A stretch of 34,302 bases of DNA. Origin: Mogibacterium sp. GTDB lineage: Bacteria; Bacillota; Clostridia; Peptostreptococcales; Anaerovoracaceae. Below are positions 7,155 to 16,150 of the stretch, one piece after another (position 1 is the first letter of the stretch; each line of letters opens with the position of its first letter). The notes beneath the pieces are model-generated. The model worked only from the letters and a program-made list of their open reading frames with translations. It had not been told where the DNA came from and searched no databases. The DNA lies in contig JAFRJV010000066.1 of NCBI GenBank assembly GCA_017432075.1, positions 1-34,302 of the forward strand. The letters are read 5' to 3'. Position numbers and translations under genes: made by a program.

Positions 7155-9635
7155 CTATCTGACAACGAAGTTTATGATCTTGTTCGGTACATAGATCACC
7201 TTGATCACTTCACGTCCTTCCGTAGCTTCCTTGAATCTTTCCGAAGCTCTTGCGGCTCCTTCTACTACCTCCTTGTCTGAATTGTTCGGCAGCATAAGTT
7301 TATCTTTTAATTTGCCGTTGATCTGAAGGATGATCTGCATCTCGTCTTTAACCAGTGCTGATTCATCACATACCGGCCATGCTCTGTTGTAGAGCCTGTC
7401 CTCATGGCCGAGCTGACTCCAAAGTTCCTCCGTGATATGCGGAGAGAACGGATTGAGAAGCGTCAGCAGCGTCTCGATCGCTTTATTGAACAGCGGCAGA
7501 TTGATGTCGCCGTTCTTGTATTTGTACATTTCGTTTACGAGCTCCATGATCGATGCGATAGCAGTGTTGAAGTTGAATCTTCCGCCTGCATCTTCCGTTA
7601 CCTTCTTTATGGAGGTATTCATCATGAAGTCGAGGGACTTATCTGCCGCGTTTGCAGCCTTGTATTCTGCAGGAACTGCAGCATCTCCCCTTATATCATT
7701 TATGTATTCATATACCAGTCTGTATACACGATTGAGGAATCTGTAGCTTCCCTCAACGCCCTCATCAGACCAGTCGAGTTCCTTTTCCGGCGGAGCTGCA
7801 AAGAGGATGAACAGTCTTGCAGTATCCGAGCCGTATTTTGCCTGGATCTCAGCAGGGCTGACAACGTTGCCGAGAGACTTGCTCATCTTGGCTCCATCCT
7901 TGATGACCATTCCCTGGGTAAGCAGGTTTTTGAACGGCTCTTCTTCCTTGCTGAGTCCTATGTCGTGCAGGAACATCTGGAAGAATCTCGCGTACATGAG
8001 GTGGAGTATCGCATGCTCAACTCCTCCGATATACTGATCGACGTTCATCCAGTAATCTGCCTTTTCCCTGCTGAACGGAGCTTTATCGTTGTGAGGATCA
8101 CAGTATCTGAGGAAGTACCACGATGAGTCAACGAATGTATCCATCGTGTCGACTTCTCTCCTTGCCGGTCTGCCGCAGCATGGGCATACCGTGTCTACGA
8201 AAGTCTTGCTCGTAGTTATAGGAGATTCTCCCTTTCCTGTGAACTCAACGTCTGTAGGGAGCAGTACAGGCAGGTTCTCTTCTTTTTCAGGGACCCATCC
8301 GCACTCATCGCACCAGATCATAGGTATCGGAGCTCCCCAGTATCTCTGTCTGGAAATCAGCCAGTCTCTCAGTCTGAAGTTGACTGTCTTGTCACCTATT
8401 CCCTTCTCGTTGAGCCATTCGATCATTGCCGGGATGGCTTCCCTGTTGTTCATTCCGTCAAACTTTCCGGAATTGATCATCTTTCCTTCTGCAACGAAGG
8501 CTTCCTTGAGATCGTAGAGATCGATAGATGGATCTTCAGGATCAACTACCGGGATGATCTCAAGGCCGAAAGCCTTTGCGAAGTCAAAGTCTCTCTGGTC
8601 ATGAGCAGGAACAGCCATGATCGCTCCGGTACCGTATCCCATGAGTACATAGTCTGAAATGTAGATTGGGATCTCTTTGCCATTGACCGGATTGACAGCA
8701 TATCTTCCGAGGAAGACACCTGTCTTCTCATTGCTTGTGGATGTCCTCTCGATATCGCTCATACGGCGTGCTTTCTCCTGATAAGCCTCTACAGCTGCTT
8801 CCTCAGGACGTCCGGCTACCAGTTCATTTACGAACGGATGCTCAGGCGACATTACCATGTATGTAGCGCCAAAGAGTGTATCTGCTCTTGTTGTGAAAAC
8901 TTCAAGAGTCTTATCGGAATCTTTGATCTGGAAGTTGATGTTTGCGCCGTAGCTCTTTCCGATCCAGTTGCGCTGCATGGTCTTGACCTTATCAGGCCAG
9001 CCTTCGAGCTTATCGAGGTTATCGAGAAGCCTGTCAGCGTAGTCAGTGATCTTAAGATACCACTGGGACAGATTTTTCTTTGTTACTTCGGTCTTGCATC
9101 TCTCGCACTTTCCGTCAACTACCTGCTCATTTGCAAGTACTGTCTGGCAGCTTGGGCACCAGTTGACCGGGTTGTCTTTCTTATATGCAAGACCTTTTTT
9201 ATAGAACTGAATGAAGAGCCACTGAGTCCACTTGTAATACTCAGGTGTGCATGTGGCGACCCTGCGGTTCCAGTCATATGAAAGGCCCATGCTTGCCAGC
9301 TGTTTGTCCATCTCGTCCATATTGTCGTATGTCCATTTTGCAGGCTCGGCATTGTGCTGTATAGCAGCGTTTTCTGCAGGAAGTCCGAACGAGTCATAGC
9401 CCATAGGATGAAGGACGTTATATCCTGCCATCTTTTTATATCTGGCAATTACATCACCGATCGAATAATTCCTGACATGGCCCATGTGAAGCTTTCCGGA
9501 AGGATACGGGAACATCTCAAGTACATAGTACTTTTCCTTTGAATCGTCCTCTTCTGTTCTGAAAGCATCTTCTTCAGCCCAGATTTTCTGCCACTTTGAC
9601 TCTATTGCTGTGAAATCATATCTGTCGTTGCGCAT
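7155..9635 (-). CDS. leuS: Leucyl-tRNA synthetase
   Basis: The 826-residue class I synthetase has the HIGH-type motif HMGH at residues 50-53 in [16 protein letters not shown], the KMSKS motif in [11 protein letters not shown] near residue 583, a zinc-binding pair of CxxC motifs (CPSC...CERC, near 155-180), and a CP1 editing domain (about 220-410) with the Thr-rich stretch [13 protein letters not shown]. It charges tRNA-Leu in the cytoplasm. Two of its substrate tRNAs are encoded at 21261-21456. AAGGAG lies 8 bases before the ATG. Length and motifs are as expected for a bacterial enzyme. Confidence 0.98.
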   Translation of the reverse strand: MRNDRYDFTAIESKWQKIWAEEDAFRTEEDDSKEKYYVLEMFPYPSGKLHMGHVRNYSIGDVIARYKKMAGYNVLHPMGYDSFGLPAENAAIQHNAEPAKWTYDNMDEMDKQLASMGLSYDWNRRVATCTPEYYKWTQWLFIQFYKKGLAYKKDNPVNWCPSCQTVLANEQVVDGKCERCKTEVTKKNLSQWYLKITDYADRLLDNLDKLEGWPDKVKTMQRNWIGKSYGANINFQIKDSDKTLEVFTTRADTLFGATYMVMSPEHPFVNELVAGRPEEAAVEAYQEKARRMSDIERTSTSNEKTGVFLGRYAVNPVNGKEIPIYISDYVLMGYGTGAIMAVPAHDQRDFDFAKAFGLEIIPVVDPEDPSIDLYDLKEAFVAEGKMINSGKFDGMNNREAIPAMIEWLNEKGIGDKTVNFRLRDWLISRQRYWGAPIPMIWCDECGWVPEKEENLPVLLPTDVEFTGKGESPITTSKTFVDTVCPCCGRPARREVDTMDTFVDSSWYFLRYCDPHNDKAPFSREKADYWMNVDQYIGGVEHAILHLMYARFFQMFLHDIGLSKEEEPFKNLLTQGMVIKDGAKMSKSLGNVVSPAEIQAKYGSDTARLFILFAAPPEKELDWSDEGVEGSYRFLNRVYRLVYEYINDIRGDAAVPAEYKAANAADKSLDFMMNTSIKKVTEDAGGRFNFNTAIASIMELVNEMYKYKNGDINLPLFNKAIETLLTLLNPFSPHITEELWSQLGHEDRLYNRAWPVCDESALVKDEMQIILQINGKLKDKLMLPNNSDKEVVEGAARASERFKEATEGREVIKVIYVPNKIINFVVR

Positions 9636-9651
9636 TACATAAACTCCTTGA

Positions 9652-9993
9652 TCAGTCTACCAGTATTGATTCGCAATCGCTCCAGATCTTTTCGAGCGTA
9701 TACTTGTCTCTGGTATCATTTGTGAATATATTTACAATAACATCTCCTCCGTCAACAAGTATCCATCCTGTGTCCGGTCTGCCATCCTTGCTCTTAGGGT
9801 CGATGCCGAGTTCTGCGAATTTGTCTTCAACGTCGTCTGCAAGGGCTCCGAGCTGTCTGTCGGATGTACCTGTTGCAATTACAAAGAAATCTGCAAACGA
9901 TGATTTCTCAGCGATATCGATCATGACGACGTCTTTTGCTTTTTTTCTGCTCAGCAGTTCAGCTATTGCCTGAGCTACTTCTTTACTTTCCAT
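9652..9993 (-). CDS. rsfS: Ribosomal silencing factor RsfS
   Basis: The 113-residue protein matches RsfS/Iojap throughout, including [20 protein letters not shown], the conserved [20 protein letters not shown] region and a C-terminal YTLEKIW. RsfS binds ribosomal protein uL14 and blocks subunit joining when nutrients are scarce. It lies in the conserved nadD-yqeK-rsfS block, overlaps yqeK by 11 bases and has AAAGGAG 8 bases before its ATG. With rel further upstream in the same gene run, two starvation-response functions could share transcripts (inference). Confidence 0.96.
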   Translation of the reverse strand: MESKEVAQAIAELLSRKKAKDVVMIDIAEKSSFADFFVIATGTSDRQLGALADDVEDKFAELGIDPKSKDGRPDTGWILVDGGDVIVNIFTNDTRDKYTLEKIWSDCESILVD

Positions 9994-10576
9994 TCTCTGT
10001 CTCCTTTATTTTGTTTAAGACCCAATCCCTTGCTTCAAGTGTGTCCTTATCGATTTCCTTTCCCTTTGTGGTAAGGGATCTTATTGTATATTCGAGTATC
10101 TCGAGACACGCCTGATCGAGATCTCTGTATGCCAGCTGCTGATAATAATCCAGATCGCTGTATGTTCTGTTGTCTTCTACCACATCTGCGACGAATATAG
10201 TCTCCTCAAGAATGCTCATATCCTTGCGTGCTGTAGTGTGATAGCGCACCGCATTGAGAACATCTTCATCATCAACACCGAATTCGTTCTCGAGTATCGC
10301 AGCAGCTACCTTGGAATGTGCCAGCGCATTGTTTCCCAGAAGGTATTCCGGAAGATCATACTTTCTGATATACGCGTCCATTGTTTCGTTATCGAAATTC
10401 TTTGCCAGATCGTGATACCTTCCGGCGAACGCAGCTTTATCAGTGTCTGCTCCGTGCATTTCCGCAAGCCTTACAGCCATTTCTTCTACTCCGAGCGAAT
10501 GTATATAACGGCTTTCTTTCAGGTTGTTCTTGATAAATTCATCAAGCGGTTCTCTATTTATACAATCTATGCTCAA
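9983..10576 (-). CDS. yqeK: HD-domain hydrolase YqeK
   Basis: The 197-residue HD-domain protein carries the metal-binding motif GRYHDLAKN (H55, D56) plus the HSKVAAAILE and YHTTAR histidines typical of YqeK. Characterised members cleave diadenosine tetraphosphate symmetrically to ADP. The chosen start is TTG at 10576, with AGAGGA about 8 bases upstream; no ATG fits the family N-terminus. It overlaps nadD by 23 bases and rsfS by 11, so all three are probably coupled. NadD and YqeK both act on adenylated nucleotides. Confidence 0.92.
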   Translation of the reverse strand: MSIDCINREPLDEFIKNNLKESRYIHSLGVEEMAVRLAEMHGADTDKAAFAGRYHDLAKNFDNETMDAYIRKYDLPEYLLGNNALAHSKVAAAILENEFGVDDEDVLNAVRYHTTARKDMSILEETIFVADVVEDNRTYSDLDYYQQLAYRDLDQACLEILEYTIRSLTTKGKEIDKDTLEARDWVLNKIKETENGK

Positions 10577-11162
10577 TTATATATTCCTCTACTCCCGGCG
10601 GTACCAGTCCTGTTATAGGCTTTCCTTCTTTCACCAGATTTCTTACCTGTGTCGATGAATCATCGACCGGGGCCATCTCAAGTACGGTAATATTCGCGCC
10701 GTATTTCCTGCGGAAAGACTCTATTATCTTAATTCCGTTCACATAGTCCGTATCCGGACGTCTGGCTGTGATCAGAGGGTAGTTCGAAAGTATCTCTTCG
10801 CCCTTATACCATGTATCTATCTGTACTGCCGAATCAAAGCCGAGTACGAAGTACAGTTCTCCGTCAAGCAGATGATCCCAGTGCCTCAAAGTCTCGATAG
10901 TATAGGACGTTCCTCCTTTATTCAGCTCATACCTGGAAAGACAGAACGCGCTGTTTTTGCCCAGCACGGCCTCTATCATGGCGCATCTGTCCCTGCCGTC
11001 CGTCACATGTCTGTCCTGCTTGAACGGAGAGATATATGCGGGCATGAATATCAGTTTATCAAGTCCGCATTCTCTGACCGCACTTTCGGCAAGAGCGACA
11101 TGTCCTGTATGTATGGGGTCAAAACTGCCGCCGTATATACCGTACTTCTTTCCTTTGTCCAT
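10554..11162 (-). CDS. nadD: Nicotinate-nucleotide adenylyltransferase
   Basis: The 202-residue nucleotidyltransferase has the N-terminal GGSFDPIHTGH motif (residues 11-21) and the C-terminal SSTQVRNLV motif (the ISxTxxR-like site), with the typical GDLYFVLG-like segment GELYFVLGFDS. It joins ATP and nicotinate mononucleotide to deamido-NAD in NAD synthesis. The ATG shares one base with the aspS stop codon (TAATG), so translation is probably coupled. Length and motifs are normal. Confidence 0.96.
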   Translation of the reverse strand: MDKGKKYGIYGGSFDPIHTGHVALAESAVRECGLDKLIFMPAYISPFKQDRHVTDGRDRCAMIEAVLGKNSAFCLSRYELNKGGTSYTIETLRHWDHLLDGELYFVLGFDSAVQIDTWYKGEEILSNYPLITARRPDTDYVNGIKIIESFRRKYGANITVLEMAPVDDSSTQVRNLVKEGKPITGLVPPGVEEYIIEHRLYK

Positions 11163-12922
11163 TATTCTTCGATGAGCTCTATACCGAGTTCTTCAAGCTG
11201 TCCTGCGCCTGCAGGAGCCGGTGCTTCGCATACCGGGCACTCTGCGTTCTGGTTCTTAGGGAACGCAATTACCTCTCTGATGCTCTTCTCGCCGAGGAGA
11301 AGCATTACGAGTCTGTCCAGTCCGTAAGCGAGTCCTGCATGCGGTGGTGCTCCGTACTTGAATGCTTCGATAAGGAAGCCGAACTTCTCCTGACATTCTT
11401 CGTCTGTTAGTCCGAGAGCCTTGAACATGCGGGCCTGGAGATCCTTGTCGTGGATTCTTACGCTTCCGCCACCGAGTTCTACACCGTTGAGTACGATGTC
11501 ATATGCGTTTGCCTTGAGTCCGAGTATATCTGTATCGAGCTTGTCGAGTTCTTCGAGCTTAGGCTGTGTGAACGGATGATGCATGGCCTTAAGATTGCCG
11601 TCTTCGTCCTGTTCGAACATCGGGAAGTCCACTACCCAAAGGAAGTTGAACTGATTGTCATCGAGCAGTCCCATAAGTCCGGCTATCCTGCGTCTGAGGA
11701 ATCCGAGTGAATCATACGTGACCTTCGGAGTGCCGCTTACGATGAATACGGCGTCACCGCTGCCTGCACCGCACCTTTCAAGTACTGCCTTCAGCTCATC
11801 TTCACTGAAGTACTTGCCGATCGACGAGGAGATCGCAGATCCCTCATTCTTGATCCAGATAAGGCCGTGTGCACCATAATGCTTGACCTCGTTGGTAAGT
11901 TTGTCGATCTTCTTGCGTGAAAACTCAGCTGCTCCGCCCGGTACACAGATACCTCTGATGTCTCCTCCTTCTGCGAGATTCTTCGTGAACAGTTCGAATC
12001 CGCAGCCTTCAAATACATCGTTGAGCTTTATGAGTTCGATGTCGAATCTTGTGTCAGGCTTATCAGAGCCATATCTTTCCATTGCCTCATCGTAAGTAAG
12101 TCTTGGGAACGGAGTCGTAACGTCAACACCCTTGACCTCCTTCATTACTCTCTTGATGAAACCTTCCTGGACTTCGATCACATCATCTACGCCAGCAAAC
12201 GACATCTCAAGGTCGATCTGTGTGAATTCAGGCTGTCTGTCAGCTCGGAGGTCCTCGTCTCTGAAGCATTTTGCGATCTGTATGTATCTGTCAGTACCGC
12301 CTACCATCAGAAGCTGCTTGAACATCTGAGGCGACTGAGGCAGTGCGTAGAAATATCCGTTGTGGACTCTGCTCGGTACGATGTAGTCTCTTGCACCTTC
12401 CGGTGTAGGCTTGATGAGTACCGGTGTCTCGACTTCAGTGAAACCCTGCTCGTCAAAGTAATCACGTGTGCACTTTACGATCTTGTGTCTGAAAGTCAGG
12501 TTTCTCTGCATCTTGTTCTTTCTCAGATCAAGATATCTATACTTCAGTCTCAGGTCATCGTTGACATTGTCATCGTCTTTGATATAGATCGGTGGTGTTT
12601 CTGATGTTGAGTAGACTGTCAGATCGTTTGCGAATACTTCGATATCTCCTGTAGGGATATTAGGGTTCTTGGAGCTTCTTTCTTTTACGACCCCCTTTAC
12701 TCCTATGCAGTATTCACGGCTCAGACCTTTTGCAGCTTCAATTACTTCAGCCGGAGCATCTTCGTTGAAAGTGATCTGTGTGATGCCGGTCTTGTCCCTG
12801 ATATCTACAAAAACGAGACTGCCGAGGCTCCTTGCCTTGGCTACCCAGCCGTTAAGCACTACGTTCTTTCCTTCATCGGCGAGTCTGAGCTCACCGCACA
12901 TATGCGTTCTTTTATAAAGCAT
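11162..12922 (-). CDS. aspS: Aspartyl-tRNA synthetase
   Basis: The 586-residue class II synthetase has an N-terminal OB anticodon-binding domain (about 1-105), motif 2 in [18 protein letters not shown], a bacterial GAD insertion (about 285-410) and motif 3 in [13 protein letters not shown]. It charges tRNA-Asp. Whether it also charges tRNA-Asn cannot be read here. A TTG two codons upstream (12928) is in frame, but the ATG at 12922 has a G-rich ribosome-binding site at better spacing and gives the family start [13 protein letters not shown]. It overlaps the end of hisS by 11 bases. The C-terminus carries a short [14 protein letters not shown] stretch of unknown meaning. Confidence 0.97.
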   Translation of the reverse strand: MLYKRTHMCGELRLADEGKNVVLNGWVAKARSLGSLVFVDIRDKTGITQITFNEDAPAEVIEAAKGLSREYCIGVKGVVKERSSKNPNIPTGDIEVFANDLTVYSTSETPPIYIKDDDNVNDDLRLKYRYLDLRKNKMQRNLTFRHKIVKCTRDYFDEQGFTEVETPVLIKPTPEGARDYIVPSRVHNGYFYALPQSPQMFKQLLMVGGTDRYIQIAKCFRDEDLRADRQPEFTQIDLEMSFAGVDDVIEVQEGFIKRVMKEVKGVDVTTPFPRLTYDEAMERYGSDKPDTRFDIELIKLNDVFEGCGFELFTKNLAEGGDIRGICVPGGAAEFSRKKIDKLTNEVKHYGAHGLIWIKNEGSAISSSIGKYFSEDELKAVLERCGAGSGDAVFIVSGTPKVTYDSLGFLRRRIAGLMGLLDDNQFNFLWVVDFPMFEQDEDGNLKAMHHPFTQPKLEELDKLDTDILGLKANAYDIVLNGVELGGGSVRIHDKDLQARMFKALGLTDEECQEKFGFLIEAFKYGAPPHAGLAYGLDRLVMLLLGEKSIREVIAFPKNQNAECPVCEAPAPAGAGQLEELGIELIEE

Positions 12923-14159
12923 TTGCAAGATCCCCCCTACTGACTTTTGTTTGTTCTGATGTTGACATGTTTTTGAGAGTTATCTCTCCGCTTGCGACTT
13001 CATCGCCGCCTATGACAGCCGTGTATTCGGCTCCCAGTTTATTTGCATATTTCATCTGGCCTTTGAGATTTCGCTCTCTTGTATCCATATCAGCTCGTAT
13101 ACCCTGTCCCCTGAGTTCGTGGAGCAGGTTCAGAGCATACAGTTTGGCTTCGTCTCCTATCCAGGCCAGGAATATCTGCGGTGCCGGAGGTGCTCCGAAA
13201 TCGTGGCCACATGCTTCCATGAGCATAAGCAGTCTTTCTTTTCCGAGACCGAAGCCTACGCCCGGCATGTCAGGTCCGCCGACCTCTTCTATGAGGTGAT
13301 CGTATCTGCCGCCTCCGCATACGGTACCCTGTGCACCGATTTTCGTTGTGATGAACTCAAATGCTGTCTTGGTGTAATAATCGAGACCTCTGACTATCGA
13401 AGGGTCCACGACGTATTCGATTCCCATTGCGTCAAGATATGACTTGAGGTCCTCAAAATCCTTACGGCAGTCATCGCACAGGTAGTCGATCATCTTAGGA
13501 GCATCCTTTACCGCCTCTTTGTCTTCTGCGGACTTGCAGTCGAGTATCCTCATAGGATTCTTGTCGAATCTGGATTTGCATGTTTCACAAAGGCAGTCGT
13601 ACTTCGGTCTGAGAAAATCCTGCAGAACCTTTCTGTATACAGGTCTGCATTTTCTGCATCCGACGCTGGAGATGTGAAGAACTACGTCTTCGATGCCCAT
13701 GCGCTTAAGGAAGTCGTGTCCGAGAGCTATTATCTCGGCATCTGCCATCATGGACGGCGTGCCGAAGTTCTCTATTCCGAACTGGTGAAATTCCCTGAGC
13801 CTTCCGGCCTGAGGTTTCTCATACCTGTAGCATGGAGTGTCATAAAAGATCTTTGTCGGCTGTGTCTCTGCGTAGAGATTGCTTTCGATAAAAGCTCTGA
13901 CAGCCGGGGATGTTCCTTCAGGCTTTAGAGTGATACTGCGGCCGCCCATATCTTCGAAGGTATACATCTCCTTCTGTACGATATCTGTCGTATCTCCTAC
14001 TCCCCTGTTAAACAGATCGGTAGACTCGAAGACCGGTGTCCTTATCTCTCTGAAGCCGTATTCAGAGCATATCTTTGCCCACTCTTCTTCTATGTACTGC
14101 CATTTGTATGCATCCTGCGGCAGCATGTCCTTAGTGCCCTTAGGCGCTTTCATTGCCAT
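12912..14159 (-). CDS. hisS: Histidyl-tRNA synthetase
   Basis: The 415-residue class II synthetase shows motif 1 with FGFREIRTP-like [14 protein letters not shown], motif 2 with [17 protein letters not shown], the histidine-specific motif RGLDYYT and motif 3 in [14 protein letters not shown]. It charges tRNA-His. The insertion domain (about 165-240) is cysteine-rich (CRKC, CLCETC, LCDDC), a known feature of many clostridial enzymes and possibly zinc binding. AAAGGA precedes the ATG at 14159 by 9 bases. The C-terminal anticodon-binding domain is complete. Confidence 0.97.
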   Translation of the reverse strand: MAMKAPKGTKDMLPQDAYKWQYIEEEWAKICSEYGFREIRTPVFESTDLFNRGVGDTTDIVQKEMYTFEDMGGRSITLKPEGTSPAVRAFIESNLYAETQPTKIFYDTPCYRYEKPQAGRLREFHQFGIENFGTPSMMADAEIIALGHDFLKRMGIEDVVLHISSVGCRKCRPVYRKVLQDFLRPKYDCLCETCKSRFDKNPMRILDCKSAEDKEAVKDAPKMIDYLCDDCRKDFEDLKSYLDAMGIEYVVDPSIVRGLDYYTKTAFEFITTKIGAQGTVCGGGRYDHLIEEVGGPDMPGVGFGLGKERLLMLMEACGHDFGAPPAPQIFLAWIGDEAKLYALNLLHELRGQGIRADMDTRERNLKGQMKYANKLGAEYTAVIGGDEVASGEITLKNMSTSEQTKVSRGDLANAL

Positions 14160-14180
14160 ATCTTTGTCCTTTCGTACGGA

Positions 14181-15554
14181 TCATTTATAGTAATCGTTTT
14201 TGCGGGAGATCATTTCGTCGAATCTCTCGCTGTATATTTTATAATTGCTGACGTTGGCTATTCGCTCAAGTCTGTCTGCATCAGGATGGTATACCTTCCC
14301 GACTGCTCCAGCTCCGAGTCCGATCACCGTCTGCTTGTCTTCCATGATACGTATGTTGTATATGGAATGTTTTCCCGGCAGACACCAGCCTACGTTCTCC
14401 AGAGCGCCTATCTGATGTTTCTGCCTGTATATGTAGTATGGCCTGTATCCGGCAGAGCAGAGCATCTCTCTTGAAAGATCAAGCATTGCACTTACCGTTT
14501 CGGCATTATGTCTGTAATAACCCGGGTCATTGTCCCTGAGTCTGGATCCTCTCTTCACCGAAAGCGTATGAATGGTGATGTTCTCTGCACCGAGATCGAT
14601 GATCTCTCTGAGGCTGGCCTCAAAATCATGCAGATCTTCTTCAGGTAAGCCTGCGATAAGATCAGCATTTATAACGTCGAAGCCTGTCCTTCGCGCTATG
14701 CGGAATCCCTCGCGTATATCATCTGCATTGTGATCACGTCCGATCAGCCGCAGAGTTTCATCTTTCATTGACTGAGGATTTATGCTTATGCGCGAGATGC
14801 CGAGTTCTTTCAGAGTTTCCAGTTTTTCCTTTGTAATGGTATCGGGCCTGCCTGCTTCTACTGTGAATTCAATTCCGTAAGGATCCACGTGATATGCTTC
14901 CGAAACTCTTCTTATAAGTCTCTCAAGCTGTTCACTGCTGAGCGTGGTAGGAGTTCCTCCGCCAATATATATGCTTTCGAGCTCTGTTCCGTGTACTTCA
15001 GCCAGATCACCTGCGTACAACACCTCTCTGAGAAGATTCTCCAGATATGCTTCGCGGTCCTCAGCAGGAGCCACATTGGAAGCGAAACTGCAATATGCAC
15101 ATCGGGTCGGACAAAACGGTATGCCGATATACATGGAAGCCTTTTCCCAAGGTATGCCTGTTACATTACCGAGCTGATAGTCCGCAATATCTGCAAGAAG
15201 CGAAGCCTTGGAATCACTCAGGAGATATCTGTTCCTGAGGATCTGTTCCATCTCCGATACAGAACTCTCCCTGCATATATCCAGAGCGGGCTTCAAAGGC
15301 CTTACGCCGGTAAGAGTACCCCATGGAGGTCTCATTCCGGTAATATCTGAAAGAAGTCTGTAAAACTCTCTTTTTATCTCTTCGCGGTCATCGCTTCCCT
15401 TTTCATTGACAAAGAAGCTGTTGCTTCCAAGAAGATGAGCTACGGGTCTGCCTCTGTAAGCTATGGTCTCAAAGCCGTCATCCGGCAGGAATACCCTGGC
15501 CAGCTCCATATAGTGATAGTCATCATCGATGTTATTTATATAGAACCTATACAA
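14181..15554 (-). CDS. hemZ: Radical SAM coproporphyrinogen III dehydrogenase HemZ-like
   Basis: This radical SAM protein carries the cluster motif CPTRCAYCSF (CxxxCxxC), the GGGTPT SAM-binding motif and HemZ-specific stretches such as YYIYRQKHQIGALENVG. HemZ is annotated as oxygen-independent coproporphyrinogen oxidase, but related HemN-like proteins can be heme chaperones, so the activity is not certain. The frame can start at TTG 15581 (466 residues) or TTG 15554 (457 residues). I prefer 15554 because AGAGGG lies 9 bases upstream, the overlap with the MBL gene shrinks to 8 bases, and homologous N-termini begin close to YRFYINNIDDD. No other heme genes are visible here. Confidence 0.85.
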   Translation of the reverse strand: MYRFYINNIDDDYHYMELARVFLPDDGFETIAYRGRPVAHLLGSNSFFVNEKGSDDREEIKREFYRLLSDITGMRPPWGTLTGVRPLKPALDICRESSVSEMEQILRNRYLLSDSKASLLADIADYQLGNVTGIPWEKASMYIGIPFCPTRCAYCSFASNVAPAEDREAYLENLLREVLYAGDLAEVHGTELESIYIGGGTPTTLSSEQLERLIRRVSEAYHVDPYGIEFTVEAGRPDTITKEKLETLKELGISRISINPQSMKDETLRLIGRDHNADDIREGFRIARRTGFDVINADLIAGLPEEDLHDFEASLREIIDLGAENITIHTLSVKRGSRLRDNDPGYYRHNAETVSAMLDLSREMLCSAGYRPYYIYRQKHQIGALENVGWCLPGKHSIYNIRIMEDKQTVIGLGAGAVGKVYHPDADRLERIANVSNYKIYSERFDEMISRKNDYYK

Positions 15555-16140
15555 ACGGATTTGCCCTCTTTTCGTATCCAATAGTTGTAGGAGCTCCGTG
15601 TCCCGGATAAACGATCATTTCATCGTCCAGCGTATAAAGCTTGTTTTTTATGGAATCAACAAGAGTGTACCAGTCGCCTGTAGGGAGGTCTGTTCTTCCT
15701 ACACTGAGCCTGAACAGCGTGTCTCCCGTAAAAATCTCTTTGTCTGTAGCGAAGCATACTCCGCCTCCGGTATGTCCCGGTGTCTCAATGACACGAAGCT
15801 CTGTTTCGCCGAGAGTGATCACGTCACCTTCCTTGATAAGCATGGTCGGTTCCGGACATGCGTATGGTTGTCCGTGGATCAGTGCGATCTCTTTTTCCGG
15901 TGCTGCGAATCTGACAGCGCTGTACTCATCGAGATACTCCTTGGCTTCGAGGAAGTGATCATGATGACCGTGTGTAAGGAGAACGTATTTCAGATATGCG
16001 TTGTTCTGTATATCCATTCTTACATCTACCCCGTAATAACCCGGGTCGATGACTGCTCTGAAGCCAGTTGCTTCATCAGTGATGAGATACGTATTCTCTC
16101 CGTACATTCCGTCCGGATAACATTTGATATCAAGTCCCAT
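15547..16140 (-). CDS. Metallo-beta-lactamase-fold hydrolase (glyoxalase II-like)
   Basis: The 197-residue protein has the dinuclear metal motif THGHHDHFLE, followed by ETPGHTGGG, FTGDTLF and a final YPGHGAPTT, the set of ligands of the glyoxalase II-like MBL family. Members hydrolyse thioesters or related substrates; the substrate here is not known. A longer frame reaches 16272, but the ATG at 16140 has a perfect AAGGAGG ribosome-binding site and the extra N-terminus would overlap the rel coding sequence. The position between rel and hemZ is common in Clostridia. Confidence 0.92.
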   Translation of the reverse strand: MGLDIKCYPDGMYGENTYLITDEATGFRAVIDPGYYGVDVRMDIQNNAYLKYVLLTHGHHDHFLEAKEYLDEYSAVRFAAPEKEIALIHGQPYACPEPTMLIKEGDVITLGETELRVIETPGHTGGGVCFATDKEIFTGDTLFRLSVGRTDLPTGDWYTLVDSIKNKLYTLDDEMIVYPGHGAPTTIGYEKRANPFV

Positions 16141-16150
16141 GAAGTCCTCC

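Noticed and set aside
7404-8126. 240-codon plus-strand frame opposite leuS, and other long antisense frames (for example 730-1215, 17024-17614, 18846-19556)
   Set aside because: All lie opposite well-conserved genes, have no ribosome-binding sites in context and no recognisable domains.
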